A DNA stretch of 32,337 nucleotides from Streptomyces sp. OR43 (GTDB lineage: Bacteria; Actinomycetota; Actinomycetes; Streptomycetales; Streptomycetaceae): contig NZ_RDBK01000043.1 in assembly GCF_008042275.1 (NCBI RefSeq), positions 2,401,587 through 2,433,923 on the forward strand, given 5' to 3'. The first letter of the stretch is position 1; each line of letters opens with the position of its first letter. Below, one piece after another: positions 9,520 to 16,942 of the stretch. A model generated the notes under the pieces. It did no database searches. It was not told the origin of the DNA and saw only the letters and a program-made list of their open reading frames with translations. A program made the position numbers and the translations under genes.

Positions 9520-10824
9520 ATGTCCGGCATGGTGACTGAAGTCCGCCCGCCGCGACGCGACGAGATGGCCGCTTACTACCGGACCCTGCCGTTCGCGAAC
9601 GGCATGCCGAGCTGGGAACCCGAGGACGCCGCCTGGCACGGCGGCCCCGAGCCCTGGCCTCCACAGCGCGCGCCTGCCAGTGCCGATCAGTTGGAGGAGT
9701 TGGCCGCTGCCGACAGCGCGGACGCGTCCTTCCATCCGGTCGCGGCATTCGTCGACGGCAGATGTGTCGGTGCGTCGGGGACGATCTCCTTCGTGGTCAC
9801 GGTCCCCGGCGGGGGGACGGCCAGGATGGCCGGCGTCACTTCCACCGGGGTGATCGCGACACATCGCCGGCGTGGTTGCCTGCGACAGATGATGCAGGCC
9901 ATGTTCGACGCGGCCCTGGAGCGGGGCGAGCCGTTGGCCATGCTCAGCGCGAGTGAGGGCGGCATCTACGGACGGTTCGGGTTCTCGCCCGCGACCTACC
10001 GCACCCGGTGGGAACTGGCGCGTCACGAAGCGGCCCTCCTTCCGGCGGAACCGGACCCCGGGTCGCTGGAGCTGGTCGCCGCCGCGGACGCGAGAGCGGC
10101 CTGGCCCCGGGTGCATGCGCACGTGCGTGCGCAGCGCGTCGGAGAACTCAGCCCGCTCCCCGGGCGGTGGGACGGGCTGTCCGACGAGGCGGACGGTACG
10201 AACGGCCCGTTGCGCTACCTCGTCCACCGCGACCGCCACGGCGACGTGGACGGGATCGCCCACTTCCGGCTGCCCTGGTCACCGACAGCGGACCGGGCGG
10301 GAACGCTCGTGGTGGAGGCCCTGGAGGCGATGAACCCGGCGGCCTACCGTGCTCTGTGGGGGCTGCTCATCGACTTCGACCTCACCAAGACCGTCGTGGC
10401 GCCCGCCCGTCCGCGCGACGAACCCCTGCGATGGATGCTGACGAACCCCCGGGCGATGCGCGTCACCCGCCAGACGGACAACCTCTGGGCGCGCCTGCTC
10501 GATGTTCCGCGCGCCCTGACGCAGCGCTCGTACCTCACGCCGGGCACGCTGCGATTCACCATCGACGACGACCGGATGTGTCCGGGGAACAACGGGACGT
10601 GGCAGCTGCGGGCAGACGAAGCCACGGTGACGTGCGTGCCGACCGACGAGCCGGCAGACCTGACCCTCACGCTCCCGGCGCTCAGCACGCTCTACTTCGG
10701 CGGCATGTCGGCGCACGACCTCGCGTACGCGGGCCACATCAGGCAGCACACCGGCGGCGCGACCGGCCGGCTCGGCCGGATGTTCCGGGCCGACCCCGAA
10801 CCGCACAACACGTTCGGCTTCTGA
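9520..10824 (+). CDS. Eis-like GNAT acetyltransferase
   Basis: The 434-residue protein has the Eis layout: an N-terminal GNAT domain, a second degenerate GNAT domain, and a C-terminal SCP2-like sterol-carrier fold. The acetyl-CoA loop lies in TGVIATHRRRGCLRQM. Tyr150 in GGIYGRFGF corresponds to the general-acid tyrosine of Mycobacterium tuberculosis Eis. The protein ends in phenylalanine (NTFGF), as in Eis, where the terminal carboxylate acts as base. Eis enzymes multi-acetylate aminoglycosides and some peptides, so aminoglycoside modification is possible but unproven. The ATG at 9520 is preceded by GGGGGA; ATG 9529 and an upstream extension to 9442 are alternatives. It converges on the decayed nuclease gene 12 bases away. 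Confidence 0.8.
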   Translation: MSGMVTEVRPPRRDEMAAYYRTLPFANGMPSWEPEDAAWHGGPEPWPPQRAPASADQLEELAAADSADASFHPVAAFVDGRCVGASGTISFVVTVPGGGTARMAGVTSTGVIATHRRRGCLRQMMQAMFDAALERGEPLAMLSASEGGIYGRFGFSPATYRTRWELARHEAALLPAEPDPGSLELVAAADARAAWPRVHAHVRAQRVGELSPLPGRWDGLSDEADGTNGPLRYLVHRDRHGDVDGIAHFRLPWSPTADRAGTLVVEALEAMNPAAYRALWGLLIDFDLTKTVVAPARPRDEPLRWMLTNPRAMRVTRQTDNLWARLLDVPRALTQRSYLTPGTLRFTIDDDRMCPGNNGTWQLRADEATVTCVPTDEPADLTLTLPALSTLYFGGMSAHDLAYAGHIRQHTGGATGRLGRMFRADPEPHNTFGF

Positions 10825-10836
10825 TGGCCTGGCCGC

Positions 10837-11124
10837 TCAGTGATCCTTGGGACCCTCGGGACCCTCGGCGAAGACTTCTTCGGCGGTGGTTGCGGTGGTG
10901 GCACGTTGGAGCCACTGGTGGAGGAGGTAAGCGTCGGTGCAGGCAGTGATCTTCTTGCGGGCCGCTTCGGTGAGCGCGATGCCGCGCACGTCCAGGACCA
11001 GCAGGAGGCTGTCGGCTCGGCCTTGGGCTCGGCCTTCGGCCCGGCCTTCGTCCCTGATTTCTTCGGACATGGAGGATGTGTAGAGAGAAATATCCAAGGC
11101 CTCAGACCTCTCAACGTCGTGCAT
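10837..11124 (-). pseudogene. Truncated C-terminal copy of Rpn-like protein
   Basis: The last ~85 codons encode the same C-terminal module as the intact gene at 11183-12022: MSEEIR, an EGRAEGRAQGRA charged repeat, LLLVLDVRGIALT, and HQWLQRATTATTAEEVF. The nuclease-like N-terminal two-thirds is missing; the first few codons before ALDIS show no homology. DNA similarity to 11190-11402 is high, so the two are tandem paralogues and this one is a relic. The short open frame could still be expressed, but no convincing start signal is seen. Confidence 0.7.
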
Positions 11125-11182
11125 CCGGGCGGTGGCTGTCGCTGTCCTGTGTGGGCAGCGACGCCTCCGGCTGGGCGGGGGG

Positions 11183-12022
11183 CTATTCCCCGGTGAAGAC
11201 TTCCTCGGCCGTGGTGGCAGTGGCAGCGCGCTGGAGCCACTGGTTCAGCAGGTGGGAGTCGGCGCAGGTCGTGATCTTCTGTCGGAGCTCGTCGGTGAGG
11301 GCGATACCGCGTGCTTCGAGGATCAGCAGCAGACTCTGGGCGCGGCCTTGGGCCCGGATTTCTTCGGACATGAAGGACTTGTAGAAAGACGTATCCACGG
11401 CCACCAGGTTCCTCCATTGTTGTGCGGCCGGGCGGTTGCCCAGGCCCTGTGCGGTGAGTTCGGCGATGGGGTCGGCAATGGTTTCGGGTACGTCGCGGAG
11501 TGCGGCGGAGAGCGTTTTCAGTATGGCATCGACGTCCGGATTGTCGGCGTGTGTGATGGCGGCGAGAGTGGCGAGTGCGAGGTCTTTGCGCGCTTCGGCG
11601 ACGTTCTTGATGACGGGCATGTTGTGGGGTCCGGCGACGAGTGGGTTGAGGGTGAGGGTGGGCCACTGAGGCAGGCCGATGGTGATGGGGGTGGCGGCCC
11701 ATTGGGCGGTGGCGTGGTCCTGGCAGACGACCAGGAGCAGGACGGGCAGGGCGCCGTATCGGTTGTGGAGGTAGCTGACGTAGTAGGGCCAGCTGGTGGT
11801 CTTGCGGGGGTCTTTCTTGCCTTGCGCCTCGACGGCGAGGAGGAAGGGGCCGTCGTCCTGCGTCTCGATGCGGAGGAGGGTGTCTACGCGTCGTTCCACG
11901 GGGCTGTTCTCGGTGAGGTCGTTGGGCAGGACGGTCGCGGAGGTGGGCGGGGGGATGTCGATGCCGAGGACTTCGGAGACGCGGGAGAAGAGGCCGGGGT
12001 ACTCCTGGAAGATGCGGTGCAT
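11183..12022 (-). CDS. Rpn-like PD-(D/E)XK nuclease-family protein
   Basis: The frame encodes 279 residues from the ATG at 12022 (MHRIFQEYPGLF). It belongs to a family found in multiple copies in streptomycetes. Candidate PD-(D/E)XK residues are Glu43, Asp47 (ERRVDTLLR) and Glu65-x-Gln67-Gly-Lys69 (AVEAQGKK), followed by WPYYVSYL and PVLLLVVCQD. This resembles the Glu-x-Gln variant of Rpn recombination-promoting nucleases. The C-terminus has the MSEEIR/QGRAQ linker and a small helical domain. Relatives, as I remember them, start MVSSPHEAMHRIF; here the upstream codons read VSSPHEA but the usual ATG is ACG, so expression may depend on the internal ATG. It lies downstream of a disrupted HTH gene and upstream of its own truncated paralogue. 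Confidence 0.65.
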   Translation of the reverse strand: MHRIFQEYPGLFSRVSEVLGIDIPPPTSATVLPNDLTENSPVERRVDTLLRIETQDDGPFLLAVEAQGKKDPRKTTSWPYYVSYLHNRYGALPVLLLVVCQDHATAQWAATPITIGLPQWPTLTLNPLVAGPHNMPVIKNVAEARKDLALATLAAITHADNPDVDAILKTLSAALRDVPETIADPIAELTAQGLGNRPAAQQWRNLVAVDTSFYKSFMSEEIRAQGRAQSLLLILEARGIALTDELRQKITTCADSHLLNQWLQRAATATTAEEVFTGE

Positions 12023-12060
12023 TGCTTCGTGGGGTGAGCTGACCGTGCGTGCGGGTCCGT

Positions 12061-12779
12061 TCAGGGGGCGTGGATGGCGGAGTGGGCTTCGGTTCGGCAG
12101 TCGCGGCAGTGGCCGGGGTGGGTGGCGCGGAAGGCGCGGTCGCAGGTGTCGCAGTTCTGGAGCGGGATGAGGGTGGTGATGCGGTGGCGGATGAACCCAC
12201 GCGGAGAGCCAGCTGCGGATCGAGGTCACCGACACCCGCGACGACCGCCTGCCCGTGGTCGCGGCCCCCGACCCACTTGCGGAGAGCGGGCGCGGCCTGC
12301 TCATCGTCGAGGCACTCGCCGACCGCTGGGGCATCGTCCCGGGCCCGGTCCCGCGCAAAACGGTGTGGGCGGGACGGTGGAGGGGTGGCCTTGGGTGCGG
12401 TGGCTCCGGGCTTGTTGTAGGAGACGGTGCGGGTGGTGACGCGGCCGTTGGGGAGACGTACGCGGCTGCGGTGGAGGTAGCCCTCGGCTTCGAGTTCGTG
12501 GAGGGCGGCGGTGATGCGGGCTTCACTCTCGGGGAAGCGGTCGGTGAGGACCTTGATGCCGACTTTGGCCCCGGCCGGCAGGGACTGGATGTGGACGGCG
12601 AGGCCGATCGCGATCAGGGAGAGGCCGTCGTGCTGGGCGAGGTGGTTGCCGATGATCACGAAGCCGGAGGTGTGGCGGGTGTTGACGTGGATGACGCCGG
12701 ATGTCGGCGTGACGTCGGAAAGGGTGCCGGGGGAGCCGGACTGGGCGCACGGAGGCGCGATAACCTGCGGGGTAGCCAT
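12061..12779 (-). pseudogene. HTH regulator gene interrupted by an inverted 176-bp copy
   Basis: The N-terminal part (ATG 12779 to about 12373) encodes MATPQVIAPP, then a winged-HTH region: HTSGFVIIGNHLAQHDGLSL, AVHIQSLPAGAKVGIKVL, ALHELEAEGYLHRSRVRLP. The C-terminal part (12198 to the stop at 12061-12063) encodes LQNCDTCDRAFRATHPGHCR, a Cys-x2-Cys...Cys-x2-Cys-like knuckle typical of the same family, but in a different frame. Between them sits 12197-12372, an exact inverted copy of 13099-13274 from the ATPase gene. The middle of the gene has been replaced, so no full-length regulator can be made. Long open frames through this region on the minus strand are GC-driven read-through. Confidence 0.75.
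12197..12372. repeat. Left arm of perfect 176-bp inverted repeat
   Basis: By direct base-by-base comparison this segment is the exact reverse complement of 13099-13274. On the plus strand it encodes the C-terminal half of the ATPase (RIEVTDTRDDRLP...RKTVWA) without a start codon. It ends at flanking mismatches 12196 and 12373. Identity without a single difference implies a very recent event or an assembly chimera. Confidence 0.9.
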
Positions 12780-12916
12780 TCGGGAAGCCCTAACTTCCTC
12801 GTGGTCAGGCCCCCGGTTGAGATTGTCAGTCTCGGCGGGGGCCGTCGCGGTTCTGTGGTTGTCGCGGCGAGCATATGCCGACCAACCCGTCTCGAATCCA
12901 GCCCAGTTGCCCAGGT

Positions 12917-12932
12917 TCACTCGCGCGAGTGA
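12917..12932. promoter_or_regulatory. 16-bp perfect palindrome, candidate operator
   Basis: TCACTCGCGCGAGTGA reads identically on both strands and lies 138 bases upstream of the HTH gene start. Palindromes of this size are typical dimer-binding sites; autoregulation by the HTH protein is a guess. Confidence 0.4.
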
Positions 12933-13027
12933 TGCAGGTCAGGGCGGGGGTTGGGTCGGGTTTGGTGGGGTTATTTCCCTGAGTTCTTTAAAGCCTTTAG
13001 ACGTCGTGGGCAGCCGCGTCGCGGGCA

Positions 13028-13070
13028 ACCGGGTCGTGGTCCCGTACGTCGTGGGTGCCCACGACCCGGT
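13028..13070 (-). terminator. Hairpin downstream of the ATPase gene
   Basis: ACCGGGTCGTGG (13028-13039) pairs perfectly with CCACGACCCGGT (13059-13070), nine bases beyond the ATPase stop. An alternative inner stem GTCGTGGG/CCCACGAC occupies 13048-13065. There is no T-tract, which is common for Streptomyces terminators, so the call is moderate. Confidence 0.5.
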
Positions 13071-13078
13071 GGAGTCGG

Positions 13079-13504
13079 TCACGGTACGAGGTCGAGTTCC
13101 GCCCACACCGTTTTGCGCGGGACCGGGCCCGGGACGATGCCCCAGCGGTCGGCGAGTGCCTCGACGATGAGCAGGCCGCGCCCGCTCTCCGCAAGTGGGT
13201 CGGGGGCCGCGACCACGGGCAGGCGGTCGTCGCGGGTGTCGGTGACCTCGATCCGCAGCTGGCTCTCCGCGTGGACGCTCAGGCGCAGTTGGAAGTCCCG
13301 GCCCGATACCCGGCCGTGGACCGAGGCGTTGGTGGCGAGCTCCGCCACGATGTGCGCGGCCGACTCGGAGGGCAGGCCCCAGAGGTCGAGATGGGCCACG
13401 GCGAGGAGGCGGGCCAGTCGGGCGCCTCGGCGCGTGGGCGAGAGCAGCACGGTGAACGTGCGTTCGGTGGAGTGGAGTTGAGGGGTGGCGGTTTGTTGGT
13501 TCAC
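13079..13504 (-). CDS. RsbW/SpoIIAB-like ATP-binding (HATPase_c) regulatory protein
   Basis: The 141-residue protein is a GHKL ATPase of the anti-sigma factor type. The N box is ELATNASVHG (Asn59), the G1-like box is VTDTRDD (Asp89) and the G2-like box is ESGRGLLIV (Gly108, Gly110). Such proteins bind sigma factors or phosphorylate STAS antagonists. In Streptomyces many sit beside an XRE/DUF5753 regulator and a DUF397 protein, exactly as here; S. coelicolor SCO4677, which lies between rpsL and rpsJ, is a likely counterpart from memory. The GTG start at 13504 has only a weak GAG upstream. The 3' part is exactly duplicated in inverted orientation at 12197-12372. Confidence 0.85.
   Translation of the reverse strand: MNQQTATPQLHSTERTFTVLLSPTRRGARLARLLAVAHLDLWGLPSESAAHIVAELATNASVHGRVSGRDFQLRLSVHAESQLRIEVTDTRDDRLPVVAAPDPLAESGRGLLIVEALADRWGIVPGPVPRKTVWAELDLVP
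13099..13274. repeat. Right arm of perfect 176-bp inverted repeat
   Basis: This arm lies inside the ATPase coding sequence, covering about Glu80-region to TVWA near the C-terminus, and is the native location because the reading frame and the ELDLVP tail are intact around it. The spacer between arms is 726 bp (12373-13098). Confidence 0.9.
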
Positions 13505-13566
13505 GTCACTCAGCGTGTCCGGGTCTGCGTACCGTGCCCAGGGACACAGCCCTTGCGTACGGCGAT

Positions 13567-13601
13567 TGTCCCGGGCTTGTCCAGCGCTGTCCCGGCTGTC
13601 C
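13567..13601. promoter_or_regulatory. Four helically phased TGTCC motifs
   Basis: TGTCC occurs at 13567, 13578, 13588 and 13597, spaced 11, 10 and 9 bases, in the 163-bp gap between the divergent ATPase and XRE genes. Further copies occur at about 13515 and, inverted, near 13547. Repeats on one helix face suggest an operator for a cooperatively binding regulator, perhaps the XRE protein. Confidence 0.4.
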
Positions 13602-13667
13602 TGAGTGACGTGCGGGGAACAGAGCCGGTTGAGCAGGAACGGCACGCGCGTCGGAAGTGGGGCACGG

Positions 13668-14546
13668 ATGAGTGTGGACGGGGTCGGTACGGAGCAGGGC
13701 GGCGGCGGGGCGGACGAGCCCGGCTGGGACGTCGATCCGGATGACGAGTCGGGCGTTGCGGTGGTTGCCGCCGTGGGGCGCCAGATCCGGGCATGGCGGG
13801 AGGCCGCCGGTATGCGGGCTTGCGAGTTCGGGGCCGCCATCGGATACGGGGAGGACCTCGTCCGCAAGGTGGAGGGCGGGCGGAGGATTCCCCGGCCGGA
13901 GTTCCTGGACCGGTCGGACGAGGTGCTGGGCGCGGGCGGCAAGATCGCCGCGATGAAGCGGGACGTGGCGGCGGTTCGGTACCCGAAGAAGGTGCGGGAC
14001 CTGGCGAGCGTGGAGGCCAAGGCGGTTGAGCTTGCGGCCTATGTGGCGCACGGCTTGCATGGGCTGTTGCAGACCCCTGGCCATGCGCGGGCGTTGTTCG
14101 AGGCCCGGCAGCCTTCGTACTCGCAGGACGAGGTGGAACGTATGGTCGCCGCGCGCATGGGTCGGCAGTCGATCTACGAGCGGTTGCCTGCGCCTGCGCT
14201 CAGTTTCGTTCAGGAGGAGTCGGCGCTCAGGCGCCCCATCGGGGGGAGGCCGGAGTGGCGGCGCCAGCTCGAACGGCTGCTGGACATTGGGAAGTTGCGC
14301 AATGTGACCCTTCAGGTGATGCCTACGCATCGAGAGGCGCATCCCGGGATGGACGGCGACATCGACGTCCTGAAGTTCAAGGACGGTACGGCGGTGGGGC
14401 GTTCGCACGGGGCATTCAATGGGCGCCGGGTGACCGACGCGAAGCAACTCCGTATCCTCGAACTGCGGTATGGCGTCATCCGGGCCGAGGCTCTCACGCC
14501 CCGGGAGACTCTGGCCTTCATCGAGAAAGTGCTGGGAGAGACATGA
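13668..14546 (+). CDS. XRE-family regulator with DUF5753 domain (WhiJ-like)
   Basis: The 292-residue protein has an acidic N-terminal tail (SVDGVGTEQ...DPDDE), then a Cro/CI-type HTH at about residues 37-90 (RQIRAWREAAGMRACEFGAA, RKVEGGRRIPRPEFLD). A DUF5753 domain fills the rest (HGLHGLLQTPGHARALFEAR, LSFVQEESALRRPIGG, LRNVTLQVMPTH). This is the large streptomycete family of WhiJ-like developmental or secondary-metabolism regulators, usually paired with DUF397 proteins. The ATG at 13668 follows GGAAGTGGGG; a longer frame from 13605 lacks a site. The stop overlaps the DUF397 start (ATGA). Confidence 0.85.
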   Translation: MSVDGVGTEQGGGGADEPGWDVDPDDESGVAVVAAVGRQIRAWREAAGMRACEFGAAIGYGEDLVRKVEGGRRIPRPEFLDRSDEVLGAGGKIAAMKRDVAAVRYPKKVRDLASVEAKAVELAAYVAHGLHGLLQTPGHARALFEARQPSYSQDEVERMVAARMGRQSIYERLPAPALSFVQEESALRRPIGGRPEWRRQLERLLDIGKLRNVTLQVMPTHREAHPGMDGDIDVLKFKDGTAVGRSHGAFNGRRVTDAKQLRILELRYGVIRAEALTPRETLAFIEKVLGET

Positions 14547-14752
14547 TGCGCAGGACCTCCACGCAGGCCGATTCCGAGCTGGCCTGGTTCAAGAGCAGCT
14601 ACAGCAGCAACGGCAACGAAGGCGACTGCGTCGAGGTCGCCACAGCCCCCGGCGCCACGCACGTCCGCGACTCCAAGAACCTCCCCGGCCCGCAGCTCAC
14701 CTTCGGCGACGACGCATGGGCCGGCTTCGTCCCGTACGCCGCCGGGCGCTGA
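14543..14752 (+). CDS. DUF397 protein
   Basis: The 69-residue protein has the full DUF397 signature: AWFKSSYSSNG, GDCVEVA, HVRDSKN, GPQLTF and AWAGFV. DUF397 proteins are small partners or antagonists of the XRE/DUF5753 regulators encoded just upstream. Translation is coupled through a four-base ATGA overlap. ATG 14543 and ATG 14546 are both possible starts after GGGAGAG. Only three bases separate its stop from that of the convergent gene. Confidence 0.88.
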   Translation: MMRRTSTQADSELAWFKSSYSSNGNEGDCVEVATAPGATHVRDSKNLPGPQLTFGDDAWAGFVPYAAGR

Positions 14753-14755
14753 CCC

Positions 14756-16942
14756 CTATATACGTACCGGCGCCAACGACGCGTCCCGGATCCCCCGCAG
14801 CACCTCCGCCCCGATCTCCGCCAGTCGGTGAGCCGGTGGCGGGGTCGCGCCGAGCCCGATCGCGTACCCCGTGCGGCCGCCGACGCTGAGCGGGCGCGGC
14901 CAGATACGGCAGTCGGCGGCGCCCGCCTCGGCGAGGGCGGCGGTCAGGGCCAGCAGACGCCCGCGTAGCCGCCCCTCGTCCGGGCCGCCCGGGGGCACCG
15001 AGGCGAGGGCCCAGGACGGGTGCAGGTCAGCAAGGCGCGGCGGCGCGCACAGCAGCGCACGCGGGTCGGTGCCGTCCTCCGCGGTCTCCAGGACCTCCCA
15101 GGCCCGGTACAGCTCGGCGGCCAGGAGATCGCGGCCCGCGACGGAGACCTGCTGGGTGCAGGACCGCACCGGAGCCGTCGGCGTCAGCACCGTAACCGGG
15201 TCACCGGTTGCCGCAGCCCCGCCCACCGCCTCGTCCCAGTCCCACGCCGCCCAGGTCGCGAAGAAGTGCCGGAGCAGCGCGAGCGGCGGCAGGTCGCCCG
15301 CCTCGTGCGCGGTACGGGCGGCGAGTACCGCCCAGGCCAGACCCGGCAGCCCGCCGCACGGCGCGGAGTCGAGGCCCCTTGCCCCCGCCCACGCCTTGAC
15401 GTCCCGGGCGAGAGCGGCGTAGGCGTCCCGGTGCGGGTCCGCTGCCGCGAGCACCGCCTCGGCATCGCTCACCGCGCTGAGCGCGACCTCCGCCGCGTCG
15501 CCCAGCTCACTGCGGCGGGCGACCGCCTCGTCGGGGGAGAGGGCCCCGGTCGCCACGGTGACCAGGTCGACCCGGAGGCCGTCGAGCTGCCAGCGCAGCC
15601 CGGGCACCCGGGCGCCGGACACCTCGCGCAGGCCGTGGGCCTCCGGGAAGGCATCCGCCAGCCGGGACCGCACCCTGGCCGGCTCGACGGCGCCGGGCAG
15701 GGCCGCGACCAGGTCCAGGTCCGCGCCGGGCAGCGCGCAGCCCATGCGCCGGGAGCCGACGACGTGGACCCGGGCGCCGGGAAGGGCGGCGGCGACCCGT
15801 TCCCTGACCCCGTCGGCGGCAGCGAGCGGCGGGCCCAGCTCCACCCGTACCCCGTAGTGGTCGGAGACGCACAGCCCCTCCGGGCCGGGCACCTCACCCG
15901 TCAGGGCCGCCGACCGGGCGCGCAGCCGTTCCGTACGCAGCAGCACCCTGTCCAGCCGGGAGACGCGGCCCGACAGAGAGGAGACGGCGGCCAGGGGGTT
16001 CACCGAAGGGTCGAAGGTGGGAGTGGCGTCGGCGGGCCCGTGGATCTCCGTCCACGCGTCCGTCATCGCCAGGCGGGTCTGCGGGTGGTCGCCGCCGTCG
16101 TTGAAGTCGCCCACCAGCAGCAGTTCGCCCTGGACCGAAGCCAACCCCGTTGCCAGGTCGGTCAGTTCGGCGTCGCGGCGGGTGGCGCCCTCGGGGGAGT
16201 GGTCGCTGCTGAGGTGGGTCACGGCCACGGTGACGGGGCCTGCGGCCGTCTCGACGACGGCCGCGGCCACCGCCTTGTGCGGGCCGAGCGCGTGCAGAGC
16301 CGCCTCGCTCACGGGCAGCCGGCTGAGCAGTAGCAGTCCGCAGTCCGGTACGTCATGGCCGGCCGGGTCGGTGGCGAGGACGTACGCGTCCCGTACCCAG
16401 TCGCTGGCCAGCAGCAGGTCCAGCAGCGCGGGCTCCGCCTCCTGGAGCGCGATCACGTCCGCGTCCGCCGCGCGCAGGGCGTCGAGGAGGAGCGGGCGGC
16501 GGCGGGCCGTGTCGATGCGGTCGCTGTCGTAGCGGTCCCAGAGGGTATTCCAGGTGAGCACCGTCAGCGGGCCGGGCGGACCGGACGGGCCGGACGGGCC
16601 GGGGAGCCGAGCCGGCGACGGCTCCCAGGCGCCCGTAGGAGGGGAGAAGGCGTGCGGGACGCGGGAGGTGAAGTAGGGGGAGGGCAGGCGGCGCGGGCTG
16701 CGGACCCGGCCCGCGTCCGTCGCGTCGATCCGGTCCGTGCCCGAGGAGCGGTCCCACACCACCTCGCCGTCCGCCTCGAAGAACAGCACCCGGTGCCAGG
16801 GGATGTCTCCGCCGGGCGTGAACCGCTCCAGCGGCACCCGCTTGGGGTCCCGGCCGCGCTGGGCGACACCCAGGACGAAGCGTGCCGGGTCGAAGCGGGC
16901 GTCCCAGCGGACCCGGTGGTAGATCTCCTCGCTCGTACGCAT
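14756..16942 (-). CDS. MJ1316-EEP-nucleotidyltransferase RNA-repair fusion protein
   Basis: The 728-residue protein joins three modules. Residues 1-73 match the MJ1316/DUF504 domain proposed to recognise cyclic-phosphate RNA ends (IYHRVRWDARFDP, IPWHRVLFF). Residues about 125-365 are an endonuclease/exonuclease/phosphatase domain with Asn132 (TWNTLWD), Glu168 (LQEAE), GDFND at 278-282 and Asp361-His362 (SDHYGV). Residues about 375-700 are a poly(A)-polymerase-like nucleotidyltransferase with GSRRMG at 396-401 and the catalytic pair Asp408-Leu-Asp410. The start overlaps the stop of the RNA ligase gene by one base (TGATG), so the two are co-produced. Predicted role: process and extend broken RNA ends before ligation. 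The substrate is unknown. It is often annotated simply as poly(A) polymerase. Confidence 0.8.
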   Translation of the reverse strand: MRTSEEIYHRVRWDARFDPARFVLGVAQRGRDPKRVPLERFTPGGDIPWHRVLFFEADGEVVWDRSSGTDRIDATDAGRVRSPRRLPSPYFTSRVPHAFSPPTGAWEPSPARLPGPSGPSGPPGPLTVLTWNTLWDRYDSDRIDTARRRPLLLDALRAADADVIALQEAEPALLDLLLASDWVRDAYVLATDPAGHDVPDCGLLLLSRLPVSEAALHALGPHKAVAAAVVETAAGPVTVAVTHLSSDHSPEGATRRDAELTDLATGLASVQGELLLVGDFNDGGDHPQTRLAMTDAWTEIHGPADATPTFDPSVNPLAAVSSLSGRVSRLDRVLLRTERLRARSAALTGEVPGPEGLCVSDHYGVRVELGPPLAAADGVRERVAAALPGARVHVVGSRRMGCALPGADLDLVAALPGAVEPARVRSRLADAFPEAHGLREVSGARVPGLRWQLDGLRVDLVTVATGALSPDEAVARRSELGDAAEVALSAVSDAEAVLAAADPHRDAYAALARDVKAWAGARGLDSAPCGGLPGLAWAVLAARTAHEAGDLPPLALLRHFFATWAAWDWDEAVGGAAATGDPVTVLTPTAPVRSCTQQVSVAGRDLLAAELYRAWEVLETAEDGTDPRALLCAPPRLADLHPSWALASVPPGGPDEGRLRGRLLALTAALAEAGAADCRIWPRPLSVGGRTGYAIGLGATPPPAHRLAEIGAEVLRGIRDASLAPVRI

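Larger units (their letters stand above)
12780..13078. promoter_or_regulatory. Intergenic region between HTH pseudogene and ATPase gene
   Basis: No gene is visible in these 299 bases. They hold a perfect 16-bp palindrome TCACTCGCGCGAGTGA (12917-12932), an AT-richer patch near 12970-13000 (TTATTTCCCTGAGTTCTTTA), and a long stem at 13028-13070. The palindrome and AT-rich patch probably belong to the promoter/operator of the now broken HTH gene. Confidence 0.5.

Noticed and set aside
10692..12920. 742-residue minus-strand open frame
   Set aside because: Only its first part is the HTH N-terminus. Beyond the inverted copy it is Pro/Arg/His-rich read-through in the wrong frame of the Rpn-like gene and antisense to the Eis-like gene.
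13506..14447. 313-residue minus-strand open frame opposite the XRE gene
   Set aside because: Shadow of the XRE/DUF5753 gene, which has clear domains on the other strand.
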